Position numbers and translations under genes: made by a program
NCBI RefSeq assembly: GCF_017591435.1
Contig: NC_059257.1
Coordinates: 1,796,826-1,860,825 of the forward strand
Direction of reading: 5' to 3'
DNA length: 64,000 bases
From: Portunus trituberculatus
Taxonomy: Eukaryota; Arthropoda; Malacostraca; Decapoda; Portunidae
The notes under the pieces: generated by a model
What the model was told of the DNA's origin: nothing
The model's input: the letters and a program-made list of their open reading frames with translations, nothing else
The model's database searches: none
Part shown: one piece after another, positions 35,251-48,902 of the stretch
Layout: every line of letters starts with the position of its first letter
Numbering within the stretch: the first letter of the stretch is position 1

Positions 35251-35475
35251 GGTGAATAAAAAACATTACTGTTTAACAAAAACTCTTTAACAAAAAGAGA
35301 AATAGACACACACATGCGTGTGCGCGAGACTCCACAACATCAAGACGTTGCTAAGTAGTTCCCAGGGAAAGCGCTTCAGGAGGCGTTGGAGCCTGACCTA
35401 CATGTATGTTCAGGGGAATAGGGAGCCATAGGGTTCTGCTGTCTCCATAGTAAATAAGATTCAGATACTGTATAG

Positions 35476-38155
<2,680 letters not shown>

Positions 38156-38329
38156 GAGAAAAGAATGCATCGAGGTTCCCACGATCTTTAAAACTATAGA
38201 AATGGAGAAATATTAGTATTGAAACTGCTTCATCAGTATTGAATCAGTATTGAAACTGTTTTTAATCCTCAGTGAGACTGCTTTTGCGTCAATTTCCTGT
38301 TAGCAAGGGAAAAAATTTCAGCATTTGTA

Positions 38330-38836
38330 TCAAAGCTTCAGTATTGGAACCAGAAAATAAATGCCAATAAGACTGCTGCCTTTCCAAAACTGGGAGAGTT
38401 TTTTGGAAGACTGTCAAGACTGCAGTCTTAGTGACATAAAGGAGTCAGTTAAAGGCAACTGACCAAACTTAGAAATAGGTTCTGTGACTTTTCCAGAACT
38501 TGATTCACATACTGTCAGCAGGGTTGTAAATCCCTTCAAAAGTGAGCTGGCTGATTTGCCTGAACAGCCTGAAGGATTGGCAGAAGAGCTTATTGAACTT
38601 ATTTCCAACAACGAAACAAAAATGGAATTTGAGAGCAAGGATGATCTCTCAAGTTTTTGGATGTCAGAAACTGCAAAGGCTTATAAAACTGCACATATGG
38701 AAGCAACTAAAATGCTACTACCTTTCGCAACAACTTACCTTTGCGAACAAGGTTTTTCTACCCCTGTAAATCTAAAAACAAAATACAGAAACGGGTTGAA
38801 TCCTGAAGACAGCATCCTAGTAGCAGTAACATAAAA
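38330..38836 (+). pseudogene. hAT transposase C-terminal fragment (ZBED5-like)
   Basis: After stops at 38340-38470 a frame of about 116 codons runs to 38836 with SELADLPEQPEGLAEELIEL, DDLSSFW and then LLPFATTYLCEQGFST and NLKTKYRNGLNPED, the hAT dimerisation signature (L-PF-TTYLCE-GFS--). It is a different hAT subgroup from the one at 1483-3272. The N-terminus and catalytic residues are absent. Confidence 0.75.
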
Positions 38837-39400
38837 AATCCCTGATATTGAGTTTGTTGTATCCAAGATGAAACAGTATCATTTTTCCAAAGCCTGAGGT
38901 AGCTGATATGAAAATATTAAAGATTTCAATCTGATGTTGAAATATTAAGTTTTCAATATTTTCTTCATTATTTTCCTTTGTGTGCCATTCTTATGCCAGA
39001 AAGAATAATATTATTTTTCTTTGTGTGCCATTTTTATGCAAGAAAGGATAAACATTTTTTCCCCATAATAGTGGATTCAATAAAATTTTCTTTTGTTATT
39101 GTATGAATTTGAAATACATGATGGTCAATAGTTTTGCTTGTGTGCCATATAATGCTAAAAAGAGTGTTTTATTTCTGTTTATAAATGTGATTCCTACGTC
39201 TTTTTCTTGTGTGCTATTTCCATGCCAAAAAGACAGACTTTTATTTCCTATGATAGATGAAATTAACAATTAAAATTTTTTTCCAATATACATATTTTGT
39301 TTATTTATTATCCATGAATTCTGTAAGTAAATTGGTTTGTCCACCAGAGTACTTCCAAGTGTGGTGGTAAATTCATTTTACTACAAATTATATTGGGGTA
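38837..39400. repeat. hAT 3' region with four subterminal repeats
   Basis: TTGTGTGCCATTCTTATGCC (38978), TTGTGTGCCATTTTTATGC (39021), TTGTGTGCCATATAATGC (39138) and TTGTGTGCTATTTCCATGCC (39207), each followed by A/G-rich AAAAG. Transposases often bind such repeats next to the element ends. No coding sequence. Confidence 0.5.
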
Positions 39401-39424
39401 ACACCCAAAAATGTTACCCGAACC

Positions 39425-39872
39425 CCTGCCATACATGAAGAAACATGTCAAGAAACTGGAAAGAGTGCAGAGGTTAGCAACAAGAATGATACCAGACTTC
39501 AAGGAGGTACCATATGAGGAGAGGTTAAATAGCCTGGAATTAAGCATGTTGGAAGAAAGAAGAGTCAGAGGGGATATGATAACTATGTTCAAAATAGTAC
39601 ATGGAGTGGACATTTTGGATAGGGAGAATCTGATCACGATGGCATCCAGTAATTACCTAAGAGGACACCCAAAGAAAATACTGAAAGATTCCTGCACGAG
39701 CGACATCAAGAAGTATAGCTTCCCGTATCGGAATATTGATGCATGGAACAAACTGAGCGTGGATGTGGTGTGTGCGGCGAGTGTCAGTCAAATGAAGGAA
39801 AAATTGGACAAGTGTGGACAAAGATACAGGACATAAAGAGCTATGGCTCGGGCCCTGTAATCACAAATAGGT

Positions 39873-39905
<33 letters not shown>
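39425..39905 (+). mobile_element. LINE A2, 3' end, with (AC)n tail
   Basis: Frame 39411-39836 reads MKKHVKKLERVQRLATRMI, YEERLNSLELSMLEERRVRG and DAWNKLSVDVVC, the C-terminal RT region of the CR1/L2-like LINE family, ending GQRYRT before a stop. The 3' tail CACAAATAGGTAAACAC leads directly into (AC)n at 39875-39905. 5' truncated. The coding part is intact, so the copy is comparatively young. Confidence 0.75.
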
Positions 39906-39907
<2 letters not shown>

Positions 39908-40426
39908 ATAAGACCAAGGCTTGAATATGCAACAATACAGTGGGCTCCGAACTTAAAGAAACACATAAGGAAACTAGAGAAAGTACAGAGGGCTGCAACA
40001 AAAATGGTGCCTGACTTAAGAGATTTGACTTATGAAGACAACTGAACAGAATGCAACTTCCGACCCTGGAAAACAGAAGAGAAAGGGGAGACCTGATAGC
40101 AATATACAGAGTGATGATTGGCATGGAAAAATGGATAGGGAAGATCTGTGTATGTGGAATGAAAGAGTGTCGAGAGGGCATGGGAAAAAACTAAAAATGG
40201 CCACTTATAGGAGAGATGTGAAAAAATATAGCTTCCCTCATAGAAGGGTGGAAGCATGGAATAGTTTAGACGTGGAAGTGGTCAACGCAAGGAATATTTA
40301 TGATTTTAAGAAAAAGCTGGACATTAGTAGATATGGAGACGGGACAGTACGAGCATAGCTCCTTTCCCGTATATTACAATTAGGTAAATACAATTAGGTA
40401 AATACACACACACACACACACACACA
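39906..40426 (+). mobile_element. LINE A3, 3' end, flanked by (AC)n on both sides
   Basis: Starts abruptly at ATGATAAGACCAAGGCTTG directly after (AC)n and is nearly identical to 30741-31235 of LINE A1, including the two AATTAGGTAAATAC tail units, then (AC)n again at 40405-40426. Frame breaks near 40040 and 40195. The AC repeats on both flanks look like a target duplication made of microsatellite. Confidence 0.8.
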
Positions 40427-41131
40427 GTCAATATTTATACAGTTGGCCAATAAGCACACTCACTGTTAATATCATCTCATTACACAAATATTTTACATCC
40501 CTTATTACTTACTTACTCATTAGCTTTAGATACTTGTGGACATCATTTAACATTAAATGATAATAGTAACCTTGAATTACTAATGCAGTACAGAAGGAGT
40601 AAATAAAATCCATACTAAACCTTTGTTGATACATATTGTTTGTGGATGTTTACTTTTATATCAGTCCATTCACTCTTTTCTGAATGTATGTCACTATGTT
40701 ACAAGGATGCAAAGCTTTGGTCTTCAGTTATGTTAACAATAAACCACATTTTTCTAGTGGTGTGATCAGGTGTGATCACTCTTGCAGGTCATGAGAGAAA
40801 CTTCACACCTGTCAAATACCCATGCACAGATCAGTTCCTAAGTAGGTTTCACTTCTATCCCTAACTCACATTATGGATTTCTTTGTGGCCTGCTACAGTC
40901 CATCTTTATGTTAATATTTTGAGTCCCCATGCATTGTAGTATGTCTTAAAAGTAAACTGATGCACAATTTCAGAGACAATTTGCACTATCATATTACTTA
41001 TCAGTAGCAGTCTGGCAGTATTTGTCAACAGATGCCTGTGAAAATGAAATATGCACATTGGGAAGGGAAATGTTGGTGTGATACATAATTAAGTAAATAT
41101 TTGCTGATGTATCTGTGACTTCCATTTCCAG
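40427..41131. other. Intron upstream of the GXYLT exon
   Basis: No coding signal or repeat family recognised. It ends in a weak pyrimidine stretch TGACTTCCATTTCCAG that serves as the acceptor of the exon at 41132. Confidence 0.5.
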
Positions 41132-41266
41132 CACTCTTCTTGGCCCACTGATGTTCGTTTCCGCATCACCTTGGACTTGCACAGTATTACCTTCCCCCCT
41201 GGCCAGGATGCTGCCACCTGGAGAAAACTTTTTAAACCTTGTGCTTCACAGAGACTCTTTATGCCG
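41132..41266 (+). CDS. GXYLT: Glucoside xylosyltransferase, internal exon a
   Basis: 45 codons in phase 0, bounded by CCAG at 41128-41131 and CCG|GTGTGT at 41266/41267. It encodes SSWPTDVRFRITLDL, SITFPPGQ and WRKLFKPCASQRLFMP; the last word is a hallmark of GXYLT1/2. The enzyme is a Golgi/ER type II membrane protein of glycosyltransferase family 8 that adds alpha-1,3-xylose to O-glucose on EGF repeats, tuning Notch signalling. The donor runs straight into a (GT)n tract. The assignment is from recognised sequence words; the N-terminal exons were not found and are presumably upstream of the window's repeats. Confidence 0.85.
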
Positions 41267-41537
41267 GTGTGTGTGTGTGTGTGTGTATTTACTTTTGCTA
41301 TCATTGGTCATGATCAGAATTATCTGACAGTGATGATGATCAGTTGAATAATGATTATTGATAATTTTGATAATTCTGACAACTAGCAACAGTACTACAT
41401 TGACAATAGTAATAAAAGCAATAGGGACAGTAAGCTCACAATTAAAACAAAATAACTAAGAGCATTAATACCTGTGACAATAACAATAACTCACTACCAT
41501 TGATAATATGAACAGTACCCAAATCTCCCTCTCCCAG
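41267..41537 (+). other. Intron between GXYLT exons
   Basis: 271 bp. The 5' splice site is followed by (GT)10 or so (41267-41286), and the acceptor is a good CTCCCTCTCCCAG at 41525-41537. No other feature. Confidence 0.7.
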
Positions 41538-41730
41538 TCCCTACTGCATGAGGTGGATGCCCTAATCTATGTGGACACAGACACCCTATTCCTGGCCCCC
41601 TTGGAGCATCTATGGGACCACTTCTCAGCCATGAATGCTTCCCACATGGCAGCGATGGCCCCAGAACATGAAGACCTGGCCACTGGATGGTACAATCGCT
41701 TTGCCAAACACCCTTACTATGGACGCCTTG
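41538..41730 (+). CDS. GXYLT: Glucoside xylosyltransferase, internal exon b
   Basis: 193 bp (64 codons plus one base) between CTCCCAG and G|GTAAGT at 41730/41731. Encodes LLHEVDALIYVDTDTLFL, where DTD is the metal-binding DxD motif of GT8 enzymes, then AAMAPEHEDL and GWYNRFAKHPYYGRL. It joins exon a in phase and continues in phase 1, where the family next has a Gly-Val-Asn-Ser-Gly stretch. GC content and codon use differ from the AT-rich surroundings, as expected for a conserved host exon. The next exon is not visible in the following 22 kb, so the intron is long or the gene is interrupted. Confidence 0.85.
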
Positions 41731-41869
41731 GTAAGTGAGCTAGTAGGCTGTGATGAAGTACCAGGACTGGGAAGGTGACTTTGAACATTTTTATTTTTTG
41801 TTTGGTTTCACAGGAAGCTTTGATTTTTGTCTATTGTTTAGTTTTTGTGCTGTATAGTAGGGTGATTCA

Positions 41870-42836
41870 TTAGAATGCAGTTCATGAATTTAATTGGTTC
41901 TATGACTTTGTTCATGATCTAAAATGTTTGCGAACCAAATCAGTCTCGCCTATTTTAATACATGTAAATCCAATTGATCTGTTCTACTGGCCGAGAAATG
42001 ATTGAAAAAAATTGTGTTTATGTAAGGCAAAAAAAAAAAAAATAAATAAATAAATAAATAAATAAATGAAATAAATAAATAAATGAATGAATAAAAAAAA
42101 TAAAGGTAATGTAATATAGCACTTCACAACTAAACTATAAACAGTAAGTTGTTGATGATAGTTGAAGGCACATATGGATGGTGGTTGGATGGAGGAGGAG
42201 ACAGAAGCAAAAACCTCTTCCCTTGAGCCTGATGCCTTCAAGAGAGTCACATTTGTGTACAGGTCTTTTTGGTGTTTTTTCCCCATTTTGTTTCTCGGGA
42301 AGTGATTTGATGGCTGATTTTTTGCACAAGATAACAATCCTTAGAAATTTGTCTTTTCTTAATTGTCAGGTTAATGTTTCTCTAAAAAAGCTACAAATTT
42401 CTTTGATCTGAGCACTTGAAGCTTCTACCACTTTTTCCTCTTCTCCTATATGACTTCATGTTGCAAGTCTGAAAGCTTTTCTCTAGTGAGTTCTTGTTTT
42501 TGGTCCCCCACCAGTTCCTCAACATCTTCCCCATTGACCTCTAAGCCCAAACTTGGGCAGTGATCACAATCTTGTTCACTAGAGTTGCATATGTTTCCTC
42601 TTCAATGTCCTCAAAGTCTCTATGAGGCACACAACCTGACCAAGGTTTCCTCCAGGTAAACTGCAACCTGCAGTTAATGATGTTGTTCCATGCCTTGTCA
42701 CTGAAATTTGTTCTGTGGAAGGTATGTAAGTAGTCCTTCCAAAATTCACTGATGTTGTTTGAGTCATGGAAACACCTGGCAAAAAGAGCCACTGTATACA
42801 ACTTCTCACATTACTAATTACCACTGGAACCTCGAG
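41870..42836 (-). mobile_element. Tigger element T2, 3' part
   Basis: The - strand encodes YTVALFARCFHD, SEFWKDYLHTFHRTN, DKAWNNII and WRKPWSGCVPHRDFEDIEEE (42541-42801), the C-terminal region of TIGD1-like transposases, followed by decayed sequence and, near 41880-41960, Tigger-type terminal words (GTTCATGAA, TTTGCGAACC). The coding similarity begins abruptly at 42836 where a LINE starts; its missing upstream portion lies at 47850-48160. A (TAAA)n tract (42031-42095) lies inside. Confidence 0.7.
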
Positions 42837-43147
42837 TCAGATATGCATCCTGGCACTCCTACATTTTGTCCCTCCTACTATTGTAGCAATGCCCAGCCTA
42901 TAATACACAGTGGCTCTTCAGGTATGACTCTCAACCAAGAAAATACTATAGTGATGTAAACCATCGTTGATCGCCATACACAACGTCATTAAATGCCGAC
43001 TCCCACCCATGTGCCTGAGGTTCCAATAATCTCCACTGCTGACCAAAACAAACGACTCTACCTCTTTATACTGGACATACCAATTCTCTATTCTCCACGA
43101 CCTTCTAACAACATTCTCCTGTCCAGTATATCTTTACATTCATCACC

Positions 43148-43864
43148 ATGGTCGGCACAAGGAAACACGGCCAATATCCCAACCCAAGGGATGGAGTGCA
43201 GGGCGACTCCAACTTAACTGGCCTCTCCTCCACAACAACACCTGCTGTCCTGCCTCCCACAACAATATCTGTGTCCTCCCCCAGTGCAGCAGCACATCCA
43301 TCTTCACTCATAGATGACATCCTCAATGTGGTACAGAATGACATCAGTGCTATCTCGAAAGAAGATAAAGTAATTGTAAACACAATAATCAAAGCAGTTC
43401 AACTCCTCTCTGAAAGTAAGGATAAACATATCAAGCAGTTAGAAACTCAAGTATCTACACTAGAAAACAGAGTGACCCAGCTAGATGATCAAATAAATAA
43501 TTCTTTACCCCAAGAATCCAATACAGAAAATTCAACTGATGTTGTGGTCAACACAATCAAAGAAACACTGAAAATAAATACCTCTTGCAGTGATGTCAAT
43601 GTAGCTCACAGACTTGAAAATAGAAATAAGCAAAATGCAAAGAAACCAATGATAGTAAAGCTGCACAGTTGTGAGAAAAAGGATGAAATAATGAGTGCTT
43701 GTGTCACAATGAAGCCAGACCTGTATATCAGTGAAAGCCTTACCCCTAAACACCTGTCTATTTTCAAAAGCACATGGAATATCAGGAAGCAAAACAGGGA
43801 CTTTTTCCAACAGTGCTATACCAGAGATGGTAAAATGGGTAAAACTAAAATGCTCAAACCTTAA
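43148..43864 (+). CDS. LINE A4 ORF1 protein (coiled coil plus FP-like domain)
   Basis: An intact 238-codon frame from ATG at 43148. N-terminal 65 residues are Ser/Thr/Pro-rich, residues ~75-120 form a coiled coil (HIKQLETQVSTLENRVTQLD), and the C-terminal part reads VNVAHRLENRNKQNAKKP, MIVKLHSCEKKDEIM and IFKSTWNIRKQNRDFF, resembling the nucleic-acid-binding domain that non-LTR element ORF1 proteins share with the baculovirus FP-type family. It would bind LINE RNA. It overlaps no other gene and is the best preserved part of this element. Confidence 0.7.
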   Translation: MVGTRKHGQYPNPRDGVQGDSNLTGLSSTTTPAVLPPTTISVSSPSAAAHPSSLIDDILNVVQNDISAISKEDKVIVNTIIKAVQLLSESKDKHIKQLETQVSTLENRVTQLDDQINNSLPQESNTENSTDVVVNTIKETLKINTSCSDVNVAHRLENRNKQNAKKPMIVKLHSCEKKDEIMSACVTMKPDLYISESLTPKHLSIFKSTWNIRKQNRDFFQQCYTRDGKMGKTKMLKP

Positions 43865-44795
43865 ACATATAATAAGTAATGAACAGTCCCTAAATGACTT
43901 CCTAGATAAATTTCCTAAGTTTAGGATAGTGCCTAATTGTATGTTTTCATCACAGTCATGTTTTTTCTTACATCTATTTTGTGTGTTTCCCTTGATGTTC
44001 TTGTATGCTGTATCCTTATGTGTGCAATAACCTTTTTATCTTCCTGCTGTACTTATACATGTATTTTACAATGTATGCTCTTTAACTATTATTATTTTCA
44101 CTGTTCTGTCTATTCATGATCTGGTACACTTATGCCTACTACTATTACTATTATTCCATTATCACTATAGTTATCATTGTTATTATTATTCTTACTAGTA
44201 TTATTATCATTACCTACTATTTCATCTGCTTCCCTATCTACTTTCTTTACAGCTCTGTAACACAGTACTTTCTTACCTCTACTGTTTCTATCTTCTTACT
44301 TAAATATATACCACATTTGTTATTTACTCAGTTATTCACTATATATTATGTTATTCTCTACATATTATGTTATTCATTTCATATTACTTGTTTACATTGT
44401 ATATTATTACCATTCTGTTCGCAACATCAACTTACATATAGGTACCTCATATTATACTATTACCCTCCACGTATACCTAAATGCAATACATATTTACCCA
44501 AATCATGTAGCCCAACTCCAAAGCTTTTTATGGTGACACATACCTTTTTTAGCCACTTAACCCTAGTGTTATTACTAAGTCTTCACCTTCATCATCTTTT
44601 TTAATTATTTCTTATTCATATATGGAAAATACTTAATCATTATTGTATGAAGATATTGTTAATGATAACCCTAGAGATACAAATAACATTGGCAATGACA
44701 TCATTAGAACTATAAATAGTCATACTGATATCACCTCTTTCCAAATACTACAACATTGAAGAGTATAATCAGCACACTAAGACTGCATCAAAATC
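43865..44795 (+). other. T-rich spacer between LINE A4 ORF1 and ORF2
   Basis: T-rich DNA with many ATT/TATT words (44080-44420). The 162-codon frame is compositional (Tyr/Ile/Leu) without a domain. It may include a decayed ORF2 start or a separate insertion; I cannot tell. Confidence 0.4.
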
Positions 44796-47475
44796 ATGCT
44801 TCAATATCCTCCACCTAAATATCAGATCCCTCTAGAAAAATTCAGATAATCTAATGTAATTTCTAAATTGCCTCACCAATCCACCACATATTATACTGAA
44901 ACCTGGTTAAGAGATTCCACAAAACATCTTTATAACCTCAAAGATTATGAGGCTCACCATACCTGCAGATCAAACAAAGAACATGGTGGAGGCAGTGTCT
45001 TCACTAGTGCTGGCCTTCACGCTGAACCCATACAGCTATATACTCTTGTCAATGAGAACATTGAGATGTGCACTATTAAGTTAAAACTTCCTAATAACTT
45101 AATTTTTTTCTGTTATATACAGACCACACAATAAACATGTTGCAGTGGAAGAGTTCACACGTACCCTACACATAGCCCAAGACCTGTTCACAAGAAACAA
45201 CTCTATTCTTCTTGGTGATTTTAATATAAATCTCTTAGAACATGCTGCCCATCAACCAACAAACTACTTTCTAAATTCTATGCAAACTCTAAATTATTTT
45301 CCCCATGTATCACAACCTACCAGATTTCCTGATAGCCCTAACCTGGGCCAGCCCTCACTCCTTGACCATATATGGACAAACTTTACTCCATTGTCAACTC
45401 CACTACCTAATATCAGACCATCTTCCCACCTTCCTAAATATTGTTTTGATGCCTGATCCTTGTGCTAAACATAAAATTACATACATGGCTTTTAATACAA
45501 CTAAACATAACGTATTTACTGCTAACTTAGCTGCAATTGACTAGAATGTCCTTCTTAACTCTGACGACATTGATACAAACTTTGATATTTTTTATGATAT
45601 ATTGCATAAGATATATAATACACATTTCCCCAAAGCAACAAAATTTCTGTCTGCCAAAAGGCTTAATATTAATAGTCCATGGCTGACACCTGCAATACTA
45701 AACTCTATCAAACACAAAAGTAAATTATTTAAAATGCTCAAGCTCGGTAGAGTTAATCGTGATGTTTTCCCACAGTACCGTAATCATTTAACACATACTG
45801 TATAGTTAGGGCTGCCAAGACTAACTATTATATGAATATCTTTAGCAACTTCAAAAACAATACCAAAAAAATTTGGCAGACCATTAATGAACTATCAGGA
45901 AGGCGGTCATCCAGAACAGCAATACAGTATTTACCTTAATGTACAAAAACATCCTACATACTGATTCATGTCAAATTGCAGAAGCTCTCAATGAACACTT
46001 TAATGAAATTGCAACGAAGTTAAACAATACCTTACCCCAGCTAATAGAAATGCCACTGACTACTTACAAAGCAACTATGCACATTCAATGTGTATCCCAC
46101 CGAATACCTTTGTTGACATCATCAGAGCTATCAAAAATCTCAAAAATAAACGATCAAATATTGATGAAATTTCCACCACTATACGTATTAAAGAGTAACT
46201 CAGACCAGATTGCTAATCCCATTGCACTACTATTTAATCAATCCATATCTACTGGTAAATATCCATCAACCCTCAAAAATGTTAATGTAACACCTATACA
46301 TAACTCTGGTCCTAAGAATAACCCCAACAATTATCGCCCTATTTCTACCCTATCCAATTTCTCCAAAATATTTGAAATGTTAATGAAAAATAAATTAATG
46401 CCATCTCTAGAAAGAAACCACATCTTAAGTGATTCTCAATATGGATTTAGATCAAACTCCAGCACATATCATGCATGCCCTTGGTGTGTATCATTATATA
46501 AGGAGTGTGTGGAACTATACATTCATGGTTCAAGGACTATTTAACAAACAGAACCCAGTGTACAGTCTATGATGGACATGTATCCTTGAAACTGAATATT
46601 TCCACAAGGAAGTGTCTTAGGGCCTATATTGTTCCTTATCTATATCAATGATATTGTCAATATATTCAATTGTGCCAAGACTATACTTTTTGCTGATGAC
46701 ATGACCCTCTATTTCACAGGCTCTATTAATGACACTCTTCAACCAAGCAAATCAAGATCTTAAATTGCACTGCTTGTGTCTGAGCAATAGACTTTCAATT
46801 AATATTGATAAAACTCACTGCATGTTCTTTTCTAATAGTAACACCAATGTGCTGCCTGTTCTTAAAATCAACGATAACTTAATAAGTAGAGCTTATAAAC
46901 TAAGATTTTTAGGTGTCATATTTGATGAAAGCTTAACTTTTAAATTCCATACTAGTAATATTTCCCAAAAACTTTTCAGATGCACTGCCATGCTCTATAA
47001 AGTAAGAGACTTTGGACCCTGTGAAATACTTAAAACTCTCTTCTATGCTCCGATTTATCCCCATCTACTCTACTGTAACCCAATCTGGGGCACCACCCAT
47101 GCTACGCATCTAAAATGTATAATCCTACTACATAAGAAGATAATCAGAATTATTATAAAGAGCTCCTTCCTTGAGTACACCACTCGTCTCTTTAAAAGCA
47201 CTAAAATTCTAAAGCTGGAAGATATAACAAAATTTTCTGTTGTACCGTAATTAGTATGTACAAGAATCAAATCAATGTCTCTTTTTCCCTCTCATGAATA
47301 CACCACATGGCACAGACAACAACTCTGTATACCGACCCATGGCTTAAGTCTTACGCCACTCTACTGTGTATTTGGGCCCACACGTATGGAATTCTCTACC
47401 CCATCCTATCAAAAATGCTCCCTCTCTTAACCTATTAAAAAATAAACTCAAATATCATCTCCTACATTTATATTA
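44796..47475 (+). pseudogene. LINE A4 ORF2: endonuclease and reverse transcriptase
   Basis: Endonuclease words across frames: FNILHLNIRSL, YRPHNKHVAVEEF and SILLGDFNINLLEH (GDFN), then LLDHIWTNF. RT words: PIHNSGPKNNPNNYRPIST, SDSQYGFRSNSSTYHA, a frame break in motif A, LGPILFLIYINDIV-like (46618), LFADDMTLYF (catalytic) and RLSINIDKTHCMFF. C-terminal RT region 46729-47250 has KLRFLGVIFDESLTFKFH and YPHLLYCNPIWG. Numerous stops. The codon style and NTHNA-type residues set it apart from the A1 and M families. Confidence 0.75.
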
Positions 47476-47849
47476 GCCAATGTCCTACTTTTACCATGTA
47501 GCCTTCCCAAACCTTCATTAATATCTGTACTACTCCATCATCACCGATCTTCAACACCCATCACAACAACCATTCTATACATGTTGCTTACCCATTCTTT
47601 ATCCTAGAAAATTGTATCCCTATACCACACTATTTTTAGTGTCAAATCTTTATATATTTAGTTTATAGTATATGATCTCCATTATTGCTTAGTTAGAATG
47701 TAAGTTTATATATTGTATTTTTATATTTATCATATTTCTCCTACCTCTTGCCTGAAAAGCATTGCTCATTATATAGGCTAGCCCAACAGTTCTCTGAAGA
47801 GTCCTTCTGTAGTATATCCTTGGCTATAATAAAGTGTTTAAAGTGTTTA

Positions 47850-48160
47850 TAGGAAGCAAAAATCTGACTTTTACAAATTCATACTCAATGTCAAGATCTT
47901 CCATATGTGGAGGAAAGGCAGGAGTGTTGTCTATAACCAGCAGACACTTTTAAAGAGCAAATTATTTTCCTCAAGATATCCCTTGACAGTTAGTACATGA
48001 CAATTCATTCAACCTCCCCATAAATATTCATTCCACATTACAGGAAGTTCAGACTTAAGCTCTTTATTGAACTTATAAGTGTTTGGATTTTCTGAGTGAT
48101 ACATTAAGAAGACTTAATTTTACAATTCCCACTTGCATTAGCACATGATAAAAGTGTAAG
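47850..48160 (-). pseudogene. Tigger T2, catalytic-core part
   Basis: With frame breaks the - strand reads DRLTLLSCANASGNCKIK, YHSENPNTYKF, KELKSELPVMWNEYLW, GYLEENNLLFK and DNTPAFPPHMEDLDIEYEF, the middle of a Tigger DDE core including the second catalytic Asp (IDN-type). It stops at 47850 where LINE A4 ends; the C-terminal part resumes at 42836. About 25 codons around the third catalytic residue are missing at the junction. Confidence 0.7.
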
Positions 48161-48171
48161 TCTGTCCTTCA

Positions 48172-48214
48172 TTTGTGTGTGTGTGCATGTGTTCGTGTGT
48201 GCATGCATGTTTAT
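48172..48214. repeat. Degenerate (TG)n tract at LINE M tail
   Basis: TGTGTGTGTGCATGTG and GTGTGTGCATGCATG lie between the Tigger T2 remnant and the 3' tail of LINE M, so on the - strand LINE M runs into CA repeats. Confidence 0.8.
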
Positions 48215-48902
48215 TTACCTATTTGTATTTACCTATTTGTGTATTACAGGGTCCGAGCTAAGCTCTTTGTGTCCTGTCTCCTTCTCCACTCCTGTCATAT
48301 CTCTCTTTCATCTGATTGACACACACCGCGTCAACGACATCACTGCTCAGTTTATTCCACTTATCAATACTACAATGCGGGAAACTGTATTTTCTCACGT
48401 CATTTAGACAAATGTCTTTTATTAATTTTTTCCATGTTCCCAGAGATGATTACTTGTGGTCACCTTTATCAACTCAGTGTCCAATATGTCAATCTTGTTC
48501 ACCAATTTATACATAGTTATCATATCTCCTCTTGTTCTTCTCTCTTCTAATGTGGTCAGCCCCAGTTTCCTCAGTCTTTCCTCATAGTCTAACTCCCTGA
48601 GTCCTGGTACCATCCTTGTTGCCAGCCTCTGTACCCTTTCCACCTTCTTCACATTTTTCTTCATATGCGGTGACCAGACACAAGCTGCATATTCTAACTG
48701 GGGTCTTATTAAGGTACATAATATCTTCTTCATCATTCCTTCATGTAGGTAGTGGAATACAAGGCCAATATTTTGAAGCATGTTATATGTTTTCCCAAAT
48801 ATCTTGTTAATGTGTTTCTCCGGTGACAAAGTGTTTTGCATGGTTACTCCTAAGTCTTTCTCCTCATTGGTCTCTAATTTTCTCATCACCCAGCCTGTAA
48901 TC
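48215..48902 (-). mobile_element. LINE M, piece 4 (3' end)
   Basis: - strand; starts at GATTACAGGCTGGGTGATGAG, exactly where piece 3 (ending near 55165) stops when both are compared with the intact copy P at 62780-62830. Encodes TNEEKDLGVTMQNTLSPEKH, MKKILCTLIRPQLEYAACVW and RTRGDMITMYKLVNKIDI, then the 3' UTR ending in CAAATAGGTAAATACAAATA. Frame intact for 160 codons except the end. Separated from piece 3 by a 6.3 kb insertion. Confidence 0.85.

Larger units (their letters stand above)
42837..47849 (+). mobile_element. CR1-like LINE A4, ~5 kb, inserted in Tigger T2
   Basis: Opposite in orientation to T2 and lying exactly between its two parts. Contains a 5' region (42837-43147), ORF1 (43148-43864), and a broken ORF2 with endonuclease and RT (44796-47475). 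The 3' region has two TTTAAAGTG tail words before 47850. Its RT differs from the A1 and M families, so it is a separate lineage. Confidence 0.75.
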
